Below are positions 17,740-26,570 of a stretch of 64,000 bases of DNA, one piece after another. This DNA comes from Pseudomonas sp. GM18. Its GTDB lineage: Bacteria; Pseudomonadota; Gammaproteobacteria; Pseudomonadales; Pseudomonadaceae. The stretch is from assembly GCF_000282195.1 (NCBI RefSeq), contig NZ_AKJT01000087.1, positions 1 to 64,000 on the forward strand. Direction: 5' to 3'. Position numbers and translations under genes: made by a program. The notes below the pieces were generated by a model, which worked only from the letters and a program-made list of their open reading frames with translations, was not told the origin of the DNA and did no database searches. Numbering within the stretch: the first letter of the stretch is position 1; every line of letters starts with the position of its first letter.

Positions 17740-18963
17740 TTGAAGATAACAATAAATCGCAGCCTTGCAGTCGCGGGTGTCTGCCTGGGGTTACCGTTGT
17801 CGGCCCAGGCGCTGGAATTCGCCGGCTATTTGCGTAGCGGTGTCGGCACCTCGGTCAACAGCAGTTCGCAGTCGTGCTTTCAATTGCCGGGCGCACAATC
17901 GAAATACCGCCTGGGCAACGAATGCGAACAGTATGCGGAGCTGGAATTGCGTCAGGATCTGTTCACGCTGGACGATGGTTCGGTGCTCAGTGTCGACGGC
18001 ATGGCTTCGCTGTATAACCAATACGACCGCAGCCTGACGTTCAACGGTGACAACGGCTCGGTGCGCATGCCGCAGCTGTATGCGCAATGGTCGAACATGC
18101 CCAGCCTCAATGGTGGTTCGCTGTGGGCCGGTCGGCGTTACTACAAACGGAATGACATTCATATTTCCGACTTTTACTACTGGAACCAGAGCGCCACCGG
18201 CGGCGGTATCGAAGACGTGCTGATCGGCGATCTGAAGTACAGCTACGCCTTCTCGCGCAAGGACAACCTGTACCAGAAGGACTACATCAACCGTCACGAT
18301 TTCAACGTCGCCGGTTTCAACACCAACCCCGGCGGTGAGCTGGAGTTCGGTTTGAGTTACATCGACAAACCCGACAGCCGCGACGCTCACCGTGGCTGGG
18401 CGATCACCACCCAGCATGTGCAGAAGGGCTTTCTGGGCGGCAAGAACAAACTGGCCTTTCAATACGGCGAAGGCCCCGGCACCGGGTTGGGTTATACCGG
18501 TAACGTGAAGCTGGACGACAGCAGCAAGAGCTACCGCGTGGTCGAATTCTTCGACTGGCAAGTGACGCCACGCTTCGGCGGACAGGTCGAGGCGGTCTAC
18601 CAGAAGGACATTCGCCCGGACGGCGCCGATCAGAACTGGATTTCCCTCGGGATTCGCCCGGCCTATGCAATCACCGAGCAAATCAAACTGGTGACCGAAC
18701 TGGGCCACGATCAGGTCGAGGCCACAGGCGGTACGCGCAAACTGAGCAAGTTCACCATCGCCCCGACCTGGTCGCCCAAGGGCCCGGAATTCTGGGCGCG
18801 CCCCGAGGTGCGTCTGTATTACACCTATGCCAGCTGGAACGAGGCGGCCAAACGGGCGGCCAATGAACTGGCGGCAGGTTCGGCGTTATCTGACACCGGC
18901 GCCTTCGGCACGGCGAGACACGGTTCGAACGTCGGATTGCAGGTCGAGTATTGGTGGAAATAA
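17740..18963 (+). CDS. LamB-type carbohydrate porin
   Basis: This outer-membrane protein has a cleavable signal peptide (MKITINRSLAVAGVCLGLPL, cleaved after AQA) and a mature part starting EFAGYLRSGVGTS, the classic maltoporin N-terminus. The body is rich in alternating aromatic beta strands and ends in aromatic W-W-K. I choose the TTG at 17740 because AGG stands 6 bases before it and the signal peptide begins there; an ATG at 17728 lacks a ribosome site. In this operon it most likely lets trehalose cross the outer membrane. The substrate is inferred from context. Confidence 0.88.
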   Translation: MKITINRSLAVAGVCLGLPLSAQALEFAGYLRSGVGTSVNSSSQSCFQLPGAQSKYRLGNECEQYAELELRQDLFTLDDGSVLSVDGMASLYNQYDRSLTFNGDNGSVRMPQLYAQWSNMPSLNGGSLWAGRRYYKRNDIHISDFYYWNQSATGGGIEDVLIGDLKYSYAFSRKDNLYQKDYINRHDFNVAGFNTNPGGELEFGLSYIDKPDSRDAHRGWAITTQHVQKGFLGGKNKLAFQYGEGPGTGLGYTGNVKLDDSSKSYRVVEFFDWQVTPRFGGQVEAVYQKDIRPDGADQNWISLGIRPAYAITEQIKLVTELGHDQVEATGGTRKLSKFTIAPTWSPKGPEFWARPEVRLYYTYASWNEAAKRAANELAAGSALSDTGAFGTARHGSNVGLQVEYWWK

Positions 18964-19025
18964 GCGATGCTGTCGGGGCCTCGCGCTCCATCGGCACTTC
19001 AAAGAACAAAACAGCAGGTGACGTC

Positions 19026-21560
19026 ATGGCCACACCCCAACAATTGCAACTGCTGGCTCCCTTGTCCGGCGTGCTGATGCCGCTGGACCAGGTGCCCGAT
19101 CAGGTGTTTTCCAGTCGCGTGATCGGTGACGGTCTGTGTATCGACCCGACCTCGTCCACCTTGTGCGCACCGCTGGCTGGAGTGATCAGCAATGTGCAGG
19201 TCAGCGGGCATGCTGTCAGCATCACCGACGACAACGGCGTGCAGGTGTTGATGCACATCGGCCTCGATACCGTGAACCTGGCCGGCAAGGGCTTCACCCG
19301 GTTGGTGGAGGAAGGTCAGCGGGTTGAGGTGGGGCAGGCGCTGATCGAGTTCGATGCCGATTACATCGCCTTGAACGCACGCAGTTTGTTGACCTTGATG
19401 CTGGTGGTCAGCGCAGAGCCGTTCACCTGGCTGACACCCGAAACGGGGGTGGTGCAAAGCGGTCAACCGCTGCTGAGTCTGAATCCGTCCGAAGAGGGGG
19501 CCGATGAGCGGGTGCCGGAGGAGGGCGAGGCATTGTTCTCCAAACCGCTGACGCTGCCCAATCTCAATGGCTTGCACGCCCGCCCTGCGGCGGTGTTTGC
19601 CCAGGCCGCGAAAGGTTTTTCGGCGAGTATTTGCCTGCATAAACAGCAGGACAGCGCGAACGCCAAATCCCTGGTGGCGATCATGGCGTTGCAGACCGCT
19701 CACGGCGACATCGTGCAAGTCAGCGCGGCGGGGGCGGATGCCGAAGTGGCGATCAAGACCCTGGCCGAGTTGCTGGCCGCCGGTTGCGGAGAAGCCGTGA
19801 CGGTGATGGCAGAGGTTGAGCCGGTTACCGTTGAAGCCTCATCGCTGAAGGTGCTGCGTGGCGTCTGTGCATCGGCGGGGTCGGCGTTTGGCCAGGTGGT
19901 GCAGATTGCGCAGCAGACCCTTGAAGTTATTGAATCCGGTCGAGGCGCGCAAGTTGAGCGCGAGCACTTGTCCCGGTCGTTGGCGACGGCGGTTCTGGAC
20001 CTGCAGCAGTTGCGTGACCAGGCCACGGGTGACGCCCAGGCAGATATCTTCAAGGCGCATCAGGAGCTGCTTGAAGACCCAAGCCTGCTGGATCAGGCCC
20101 TGGCACTGATCGACGCTGGCAAAAGCGCCGGTTTCGCCTGGCGGGCGGCCACCGAGTCGACGGCTACCTTGTTCAAAAAACTGGGCAATGCCTTGCTGGC
20201 CGAACGGGCAGCGGATTTGGCCGACGTTGGTCAACGGGTGCTCAAGTTGATTCTCGGCGTAGAGGATCAGGCGATGGTGTTGCCGGAAGGGGCGATTCTG
20301 ATTGCCGAGCAACTGACGCCCTCCCAGACGGCTGGCCTGGACACGCGCAAGGTGCTGGGGTTCGCGACGGTCGGCGGTGGCGCCACCAGCCATGTGGCGA
20401 TTCTCGCCCGGGCCTTCGGCTTGCCGGCGATCTGCGGTTTGCCGGTTCAGGTGCTGGCACTGGCCAATGGCACCCGGGTTTTGCTCGATGCCGACAAGGG
20501 CGAGTTGCAGCTGGATCCTGAGCTGGCCGCTATTGAGCAGTTGAAAACCAATCGTCAGCGACAAAAGAAACGCCAGCAATACGAACTGGAAAATGCCGCG
20601 CTGGCTGCCTGTACCCGCGATGGGCATCATTTTGAAATTACCGCCAATATCGCTTCGCTGGCCGAAGCCGAACAGGCCATGACGCTGGGCGGCGAGGGCG
20701 TCGGTCTGTTGCGTTCGGAGTTTCTGTATCTGGACCGCAACCATGCACCGAGCCATGACGAGCAAGCGTCCACCTACAGCGCCATCGCCCGAGCATTGGG
20801 GCCGGCGCGCAATCTGGTGGTGCGGACCCTGGATGTCGGCGGTGACAAACCATTGGCCTACGTGCCGATGGACCGCGAAACCAACCCGTTCCTGGGCATG
20901 CGCGGTATTCGTTTGTGCCTGGAGCGTCCGCAGCTGTTGCGCGATCAGTTCAAGGCGATCCTGAGCAGCGCCGGGCTGGCTCGCTTGCACATCATGTTGC
21001 CGATGGTCACGCAGTTGTCGGAATTGCGACTGGCCCGTCAGCTGCTTGAAGAGGAGGCGCTGGCAGCAGGGCTCACGGAACTGCCGAAACTGGGGATCAT
21101 GATCGAAGTACCGGCAGCGGCGCTGATGGCGGATCTGTTTGCGCCCGAGGTGGATTTCTTCTCCATCGGCACCAACGATCTCACCCAATACACCCTGGCC
21201 ATGGACCGCGATCACCCGCGGCTGGCCAGCCAGGCCGACAGTTTTCATCCGTCGGTGCTGCGCTTGATCGCCGGTACCGTGAAAGCCGCCCATACCCATG
21301 GCAAATGGGTCGGCGTGTGTGGCGCCCTGGCTTCGGAACATCTGGCGGTGCCGTTGTTGCTGGGGCTTGGCGTGGATGAGCTGTCGGTGAGCGTGCCGCT
21401 GATTCCGGCGATCAAGGCGGCAGTTCGCGAAGTGGACCTGCTGGACTGTCAGGCCATCGCCCAGCAGGTGCTGGGGCTGGAGAGTGCCGAGCAGGTACGC
21501 GAGGCATTGCGGCTGCACCACGAGGCCACGGTCGATACTTCACTGGTTCTGGAGAACTGA
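19026..21560 (+). CDS. Fused PTS protein: EIIA(Glc)-like, HPr and enzyme I
   Basis: This 844-residue cytoplasmic protein carries a whole phosphoryl chain from PEP to EIIB. EIIA (about 1-150) has H62 and the phosphorylated H77 in LMHIGLDTV. HPr (about 173-255) has H184 in NLNGLHARPA. Enzyme I (about 285-844) has H456 in GGGATSHVAI and the PEP-site C765 in VGVCGALASE. It resembles the NagF-type fusions of Pseudomonas. Since TreP lacks an EIIA domain, this protein can phosphorylate TreP directly. The ATG at 19026 follows AGGTG at 5 bases. It ends 2 bases before the EIIB-like gene. Confidence 0.92.
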   Translation: MATPQQLQLLAPLSGVLMPLDQVPDQVFSSRVIGDGLCIDPTSSTLCAPLAGVISNVQVSGHAVSITDDNGVQVLMHIGLDTVNLAGKGFTRLVEEGQRVEVGQALIEFDADYIALNARSLLTLMLVVSAEPFTWLTPETGVVQSGQPLLSLNPSEEGADERVPEEGEALFSKPLTLPNLNGLHARPAAVFAQAAKGFSASICLHKQQDSANAKSLVAIMALQTAHGDIVQVSAAGADAEVAIKTLAELLAAGCGEAVTVMAEVEPVTVEASSLKVLRGVCASAGSAFGQVVQIAQQTLEVIESGRGAQVEREHLSRSLATAVLDLQQLRDQATGDAQADIFKAHQELLEDPSLLDQALALIDAGKSAGFAWRAATESTATLFKKLGNALLAERAADLADVGQRVLKLILGVEDQAMVLPEGAILIAEQLTPSQTAGLDTRKVLGFATVGGGATSHVAILARAFGLPAICGLPVQVLALANGTRVLLDADKGELQLDPELAAIEQLKTNRQRQKKRQQYELENAALAACTRDGHHFEITANIASLAEAEQAMTLGGEGVGLLRSEFLYLDRNHAPSHDEQASTYSAIARALGPARNLVVRTLDVGGDKPLAYVPMDRETNPFLGMRGIRLCLERPQLLRDQFKAILSSAGLARLHIMLPMVTQLSELRLARQLLEEEALAAGLTELPKLGIMIEVPAAALMADLFAPEVDFFSIGTNDLTQYTLAMDRDHPRLASQADSFHPSVLRLIAGTVKAAHTHGKWVGVCGALASEHLAVPLLLGLGVDELSVSVPLIPAIKAAVREVDLLDCQAIAQQVLGLESAEQVREALRLHHEATVDTSLVLEN

Positions 21561-21562
21561 GC

Positions 21563-21853
21563 ATGTTCGAGAAAATGCAGCGGGTGTTCTGGAAAGCGTT
21601 GACTCCGGATCTGGTGGTGGATGAACCGAAAGCGGTGACTCAAGCCGTTTCCGGGCTGGCGCCGAATGTCGTGGCCGCACTGGGCGGTGTGGATAACCTC
21701 AAGTCGCATCAGCCCGTGGCGCTGACCCGGATGCGGGTGGAGTTGCGGGATATGGCGCGGATGGATCGGCAGGCGTTGACGGCGGCGGGGGTGCCGGGAG
21801 TCATGATGCTGGATGGTGGGGTAGTGCATCTGATCACCGGTCTGCAGCCATGA
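21563..21853 (+). CDS. Small EIIB-like protein lacking the phosphocysteine
   Basis: This 96-residue protein aligns with the EIIB domain of TreP: LGGVDNLKSHQPVALTRMR here against LGGSDNLEQAAHCVTRLR there. The position of the phosphorylated Cys is A53, so it cannot carry phosphate in the normal way. The remainder follows the EIIB pattern (AAGVPGVMMLDGGVVHLITG). It starts 2 bases after the EIIA-HPr-EI stop and so is translated with it. It could be a decayed EIIB of a lost permease, or a regulatory binder of EIIA or TreP. Its own stop codon lies at the edge of a REPIN. Confidence 0.8.
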   Translation: MFEKMQRVFWKALTPDLVVDEPKAVTQAVSGLAPNVVAALGGVDNLKSHQPVALTRMRVELRDMARMDRQALTAAGVPGVMMLDGGVVHLITGLQP

Positions 21854-21956
21854 TCGTTCCCACGCTCTGCGTGGGAATGCCGCCACAGATGCTCCGCGTC
21901 CGCTCCAAGTGACGCGGAGCGTCACAAGATGCATTCCCACGCGGAGCATGGGAACG
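21852..21956. repeat. REPIN-like element, family A
   Basis: Outer arms CGTTCCCACGCTCTGCGTGG and GCATTCCCACGCGGAGCATG flank an inner hairpin TCCGCGTC / GACGCGGA. It is the same family as at 1-91. It closes the trehalose locus and overlaps the stop codon of the EIIB-like gene. Confidence 0.8.
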
Positions 21957-22075
21957 GTAAACCGCGAACTGCGTCCATCCGCCACGCTGCCCTTACTGTT
22001 TCTCAACCGCAGGTGTATCGTATTCGCCTTTTGCAGGCACCGCGCCTGTGGCTGATACGTGAGGTAGTTGAGTTC

Positions 22076-23452
22076 ATGTCCTTTACCCGTCGACAAATAC
22101 TCGGTGGTCTGGCCGGTCTTGTGGTGGTTGGCGTGGGGGCCGGTGGCGCGTCGCGTTACTGGCTGGGCAAGATGGCCGACGCTGAGGCCGGCCACGACTA
22201 TGAGCTGATCGCCGCTCCGTTGGATGTCGAACTGGTCGCCGGGCACAAGACCGAGGCCTGGGCGTTCGGCCCATCGGCGCCGGGCACTGAGTTGCGCGTG
22301 CGTCAGGGCGAATGGCTGCGGGTGCGTTTTATCAACCACCTGCCGGTGGCGACCACCATTCACTGGCACGGCATCCGCCTGCCGCTGGAAATGGACGGCG
22401 TGCCCTACGTGTCGCAATTGCCGGTATTGCCGGGTGAATACTTCGACTACAAATTCCGCGTACCCGACGCCGGCAGCTACTGGTATCACCCGCACGTGAA
22501 CAGCAGCGAAGAACTCGGTCGCGGCCTGGTCGGCCCGCTGATTATCGAAGAGCGCGAGCCCACCGGTTTCAAATACGAAAAAACGTTGAGCCTCAAGAGC
22601 TGGCATGTCGATGAAGTCGGTGCCTTCGTGCCGTTCAGCATTCCTCGTGAAGCGGCCCGTGGCGGCACGGCCGGGGGCCTGTCGACCATCAATGGCGTCT
22701 CGCAAGCGGTGATCGACTTGCCCGCCGGGCAGATCACCCGCGTACGCCTGCTCAACCTTGACAACACCCTGACTTATCGCCTCAACATCCCCGGCGTCGA
22801 AGCGCAGATCTACGCGCTGGACGGCAATCCCATCGAACCGCGTCCACTGGGCAAGGAATACTGGCTCGGCCCCGGCATGCGCATTTGCCTGGCGATCAAG
22901 GCACCACCGGCCGGCGAAGAACTGTCCCTGCGCAATGGCCCGGTACGCCTGGGCACCTTCCGCTCAGTGGCCAATACCGACGCGCCGACCGAGTGGCCGC
23001 CGGCACTGCCCGCCAACCCGGTGGCCGAGCCGGACCTGGCCAATGCCGAGAAACTCAACTTCAATTTTGAATGGGTGGGCTCGGTGTCGGTCAATGTCGA
23101 CAACGGCAAGCCGCCCAGCCTGTGGCAGATCAACGGCAAGGCCTGGGATATCACCGACAAGACCTGCGCCGACCGACCGATTGCCAAGCTCGAAAAGGGC
23201 AAAAGCTATATTTTCGAATTTAAAAACATGACTCAGTATCAGCACCCGGTCCATTTGCATGGCATGAGCTTCAAGGTTATTTCCTCGAACCGGCACAAGG
23301 TTATCCCGTACTTCACCGACACTTACCTGTTGGGCAAGAACGAGCGCGCGCAAGTGGCGCTGGTGGCGGATAACCCGGGCGTCTGGATGTTCCACTGCCA
23401 TGTGATCGACCACATGGAAACCGGCCTGATGGCCGCCATCGAGGTGGCGTGA
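22076..23452 (+). CDS. Tat-exported multicopper oxidase
   Basis: This 458-residue periplasmic enzyme oxidises metals or phenols while reducing O2 to water. A twin-arginine signal (SFTRRQILGGLAGL) opens it. The copper motifs are HWHG (H96, H98), YHPH (H138, H140), HPVHLHG near 405 and HCHVIDHMETGLM (H440, C441, H442, H446). Counting Cys+10, the type-1 axial position is L451 rather than Met, with M452 next to it. CueO-like methionine-rich loops are absent, so copper tolerance is not certain. The stop overlaps the tadA start, so the two are translationally coupled. Confidence 0.92.
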   Translation: MSFTRRQILGGLAGLVVVGVGAGGASRYWLGKMADAEAGHDYELIAAPLDVELVAGHKTEAWAFGPSAPGTELRVRQGEWLRVRFINHLPVATTIHWHGIRLPLEMDGVPYVSQLPVLPGEYFDYKFRVPDAGSYWYHPHVNSSEELGRGLVGPLIIEEREPTGFKYEKTLSLKSWHVDEVGAFVPFSIPREAARGGTAGGLSTINGVSQAVIDLPAGQITRVRLLNLDNTLTYRLNIPGVEAQIYALDGNPIEPRPLGKEYWLGPGMRICLAIKAPPAGEELSLRNGPVRLGTFRSVANTDAPTEWPPALPANPVAEPDLANAEKLNFNFEWVGSVSVNVDNGKPPSLWQINGKAWDITDKTCADRPIAKLEKGKSYIFEFKNMTQYQHPVHLHGMSFKVISSNRHKVIPYFTDTYLLGKNERAQVALVADNPGVWMFHCHVIDHMETGLMAAIEVA

Positions 23453-23949
23453 TGCGTCAGATACGCCCCGCGGCGATTATCGACCGCAGCCGTGATCGTG
23501 ACTTCATGCACGAAGCCCTGGCCCTCGCCGCCGAAGGCGCGGCGCTGGGTGAAGTGCCGGTGGGCGCGGTGCTGGTGCAGGACGGTGAAATCATCGGGCG
23601 CGGTTTCAATTGCCCGATCAGCGGCAACGACCCCAGCGCCCATGCCGAGATGGTCGCGATCCGCGCCGCCGCCCAGGCCGCCAGCAACTATCGCCTGCCC
23701 GGCAGTACACTCTACGTGACGCTGGAGCCGTGCAGCATGTGCGCCGGGCTGATCGTGCATTCGCGGATTGCGCGAGTGGTGTATGGCGCACTGGAACCCA
23801 AGGCCGGAATTGTGCAGAGCCAGGGGCAGTTTTTTACCCAGGGCTTTCTCAATCATCGGGTGTTGTATGAGGGCGGCGTGTTGGCGGAAGAATGCGGCGC
23901 GGTGTTGAGCGAGTTCTTCAAGGCTCGTAGGGCCAAGCCAGCGGATTAG
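23452..23949 (+). CDS. tadA: tRNA-specific adenosine deaminase
   Basis: TadA converts A34 to inosine in tRNA-Arg(ACG). The 165 residues hold the zinc deaminase motifs HAE (H64, catalytic E66) and PCSMC (C94, C97). The ATG overlaps the oxidase stop (TGATG), so I prefer it to the GTG one codon upstream. Pairing with an oxidase gene has no clear functional meaning. Confidence 0.95.
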   Translation: MRQIRPAAIIDRSRDRDFMHEALALAAEGAALGEVPVGAVLVQDGEIIGRGFNCPISGNDPSAHAEMVAIRAAAQAASNYRLPGSTLYVTLEPCSMCAGLIVHSRIARVVYGALEPKAGIVQSQGQFFTQGFLNHRVLYEGGVLAEECGAVLSEFFKARRAKPAD

Positions 23950-23984
23950 GCGGCGACAGGTAGGCCGCCTTGCCCGCGAAGCTT

Positions 23985-24941
23985 CTACTTGCGGGCGACG
24001 ATCACCGCACGCATCGGCGCCGGCAGCCCTTCGATCGTTTTGCTGTGATCATCCGGATCGAGGAAGTCGCTCAACGACTGATACTTCATCCACTCCGTCC
24101 CGCGTTGTTCCTCGACCGTGGTCATGCTCACATCCACGCAACGCACATCGCTGAACCCGGCGCGACGCAGCCACAGTTCCAGCGCCGGCACCGACGGCAG
24201 GAACCAGACATTGCGCATCTGTGCATAACGGTCTTCCGGCACCAATACCTGCTGTTGATCGCCTTCGATCACCAGCGTCTCCAGCACCAGTTCACCACCC
24301 TTGACCAGGCAATCCTTCAGCGCCAGCAAATGCTCGATCGGCGAACGGCGGTGGTAAAACACGCCCATGGAAAACACGGTGTCGAACCCTTCCAGGTTCG
24401 GCGGCAGGTCTTCGAAAGGGAAGGGCAGGTGCCAGGCATTGGGTTCGGACAGGTAACGCTGCACTGCCTGGAACTGGCAGAAGAACAGCCAGTTGGGGTC
24501 GACACCGATCACGCTGTCGGCCCCGGCGCCGAGCATGCGCCACATGTAATAGCCGTTGCCGCAGCCGACATCGAGGATGCGTTTGCCCTTCAGGTCCAGA
24601 TGCGGAGCCACCCGGGACCACTTCCAGTCCGAGCGCCATTCGGTGTCGACATGCACGCCGAACAGGTCAAACGGCCCTTTGCGCCAAGGTGACAAGCCCA
24701 TCAGCGCGGTGCGCATTTGCGCGCGGGTTTCATCGTCGCAATCGGTGTCCAGCTTGAGGCCGTTCAACAAGTCGACTTCGCTCGGCTGGATCTTCGGCAA
24801 CGCATCCAGGGCGCTCTGCCAGCGCTCCAGGTCGCCGTGACCTTTTTCCATTTTCTTGTCGAGTTGCACTTGCAGGGTGTTGGCCCATTCGGCCAACGGA
24901 GTACCGGCCAGACGGCGGGCGAGGGGGGACAAATCAATCAT
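23985..24941 (-). CDS. cmoB: tRNA U34 carboxymethyltransferase
   Basis: CmoB transfers a carboxymethyl group from carboxy-SAM to 5-hydroxyuridine at tRNA position 34, giving cmo5U. The 318 residues include the Rossmann motif ILDVGCGNGYYMWRM and the family stretch SMGVFYHRRSPIEHL. The length matches E. coli CmoB. The start overlaps the cmoA stop by 4 bases (ATGA), giving the usual cmoA-cmoB operon. Confidence 0.96.
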   Translation of the reverse strand: MIDLSPLARRLAGTPLAEWANTLQVQLDKKMEKGHGDLERWQSALDALPKIQPSEVDLLNGLKLDTDCDDETRAQMRTALMGLSPWRKGPFDLFGVHVDTEWRSDWKWSRVAPHLDLKGKRILDVGCGNGYYMWRMLGAGADSVIGVDPNWLFFCQFQAVQRYLSEPNAWHLPFPFEDLPPNLEGFDTVFSMGVFYHRRSPIEHLLALKDCLVKGGELVLETLVIEGDQQQVLVPEDRYAQMRNVWFLPSVPALELWLRRAGFSDVRCVDVSMTTVEEQRGTEWMKYQSLSDFLDPDDHSKTIEGLPAPMRAVIVARK

Positions 24942-25717
24942 GGCAAGGCAATCAACGAGGCAAAGTTAAGACACTGGAACCACGGCACGACTTTCGAGAA
25001 CCCGGCGGCCAGCAGGCGTTCGCGGTGTTCTTCGAGGCTGTCGGGCTTCATGACATTTTCGATGGCGCTGCGCTTCTGGGCGATTTCCAGTTCGCTGTAG
25101 CCGTTGGCGCGTTTGAAGGCCACGTGCAGGTCAGTGAGCAGCGCGTGTTCTTCGGGGTCGTTGAAGCGCAGCTTCTCCGAAAGAATCAGCGCGCCACCGG
25201 GCAGCAACGATTGGCGGATACGCGCGAGCAGCGCGGTGCGCTGGTCCGGGGCGATGAATTGCAGGGTGAAGTTCAGCGCTACCACCGAGGCCGGCTGGAA
25301 TTCGAGGGCGAGGATGTCGCCTTCGATCACTTCCACCGGCAGCAACTCCTGGAACATCGAGTCCTGGCCGTTGAGATATTCGCGGCAACGCTCGACCATG
25401 GCCGCGGAATTATCCACAGCAATGACGCGGCAGCCGTCGGTGCGCACATGACGGCGCAAGGCCTGGGTCACGGCACCCAGCGACGAGCCCAAATCGTAGA
25501 GCACGCTGTTTGGCTGAGCGAATTGCGCGGCGAGCACGCCGAGGTTTTCAACAATGGTCGGATAACCCGGCACCGAGCGCTTGATCATGTCCGGGAACAC
25601 CCGCACCACGTCCTCGTTAAAGGCGAAGTCAGGCACCTGGGCCAAAGGCTGGGCGAAAAGGCGATCGGATTCTTTGCTCACGGCGGTTCCAGCGGCATAG
25701 GTGGAAAAGGTCGGCAT
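24938..25717 (-). CDS. cmoA: Carboxy-S-adenosyl-L-methionine synthase
   Basis: CmoA makes carboxy-SAM from SAM and prephenate for CmoB. Key stretches are FNEDVVRVFPDMIKRSVPGY, the SAM site YDLGSSLGAVTQ and NFTLQFIAPDQR. The glycine motif reads DLGSSLG where I recall DLGCSLG in relatives, a mild change. Start choice is open: the ATG at 25717 gives 259 residues, while a GTG at 25681 gives a family-like N-terminus (SKESDRLFAQPLAQVPDFAF). Neither has a strong ribosome site. Confidence 0.94.
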   Translation of the reverse strand: MPTFSTYAAGTAVSKESDRLFAQPLAQVPDFAFNEDVVRVFPDMIKRSVPGYPTIVENLGVLAAQFAQPNSVLYDLGSSLGAVTQALRRHVRTDGCRVIAVDNSAAMVERCREYLNGQDSMFQELLPVEVIEGDILALEFQPASVVALNFTLQFIAPDQRTALLARIRQSLLPGGALILSEKLRFNDPEEHALLTDLHVAFKRANGYSELEIAQKRSAIENVMKPDSLEEHRERLLAAGFSKVVPWFQCLNFASLIALP

Positions 25718-25797
25718 TTTAGCCAACTTGGCGCGGGGATGCGCGGGTTTGCTGATAAACCGCCGGACTAACCTCGGTTAACTTAAACACATGCTGT

Positions 25798-25928
25798 TGT
25801 GGCGAGGGAGCTTGCTCCCGCTGGGCTGCGAAGCGGCCCCACCCCAGGCGACTCTATTCTTCCGGACGAACCCCACTTACCGGAGACGACTGCTGCGCAG
25901 CCGAGCGGGAGCAAGCTCCCTCGCCACA
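25798..25928. repeat. REPIN, family B
   Basis: Arms of 36 bases with two mismatches at 25798-25833 and 25893-25928, built on GGCGAGGGAGCTTGCTCCCG, face each other across 59 bases. It fills the gap between cmoA and the YhhN gene. A related copy lies at 44703-44814. Confidence 0.9.
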
Positions 25929-25932
25929 GGAT

Positions 25933-26568
25933 TCAGCGCCGTTTCTGGGTGAACGCCGACGCGGCAATCCCCCATTGCCCCAGCCAATAACTCAGAATGA
26001 TCACGTAAGGCGCGGTATGAAATGGCATCACAAACCGGTTAATGCCAATCACGCTGTCAGAAAACACAAACGCCACCGCGCCTGCCGCCGCCAGTAGCGC
26101 CGAGCGTTTGGGCACGTCGGTGGCGAGTCGGGCCAGGGCGCGCCAGAGCATGGCGCTGATGGCCAGGCCGTAGACGATCACCGGGACCAGCAGCGGCCCC
26201 AAGCCATTGGAAATCAGAATCCCCAGCAGCACGGCACCCACGCCGAGGGCTAGGATCAGCGGTAACACGGCCAGACGTCGGCAATCGCTCAAATAAGCCT
26301 TCAGATACGCCAGATGCGCGAGCAAAAACGCTCCAAGTCCAAACACGAACAAGTCTTGCGGCCATGCCAGCAACACGTCGCCGACCAAGGAGAAAATCAA
26401 ACCCAGGCTGATCCAGCGCCGATACTCGCTGGGCGGTGCATCGTGCAACCAGCCGAGCAGGGCCAGCACCGGCATCGGTTTGACCAGCAGGCAGAGCAGC
26501 GCGGCATGCACGCTCAGGCCATACACAAAGGTCACCGCGCCCATCAGCGCCAGAATCAGCCAGCCCAC
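25933..26568 (-). CDS. YhhN/TMEM86-family membrane protein, probable lysoplasmalogenase
   Basis: This 211-residue protein has about seven or eight membrane segments. The two conserved acidic motifs of the family are visible, SLVGDVLLAW and FSDSVIGINRF. Animal TMEM86 hydrolyses the vinyl-ether bond of lysoplasmalogen; the bacterial role is uncertain. A GTG at 26568 is the start, 2 bases after the stop of the chagasin-like lipoprotein gene, so the pair is an operon. Confidence 0.85.
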   Translation of the reverse strand: MGWLILALMGAVTFVYGLSVHAALLCLLVKPMPVLALLGWLHDAPPSEYRRWISLGLIFSLVGDVLLAWPQDLFVFGLGAFLLAHLAYLKAYLSDCRRLAVLPLILALGVGAVLLGILISNGLGPLLVPVIVYGLAISAMLWRALARLATDVPKRSALLAAAGAVAFVFSDSVIGINRFVMPFHTAPYVIILSYWLGQWGIAASAFTQKRR

Positions 26569-26570
26569 GA

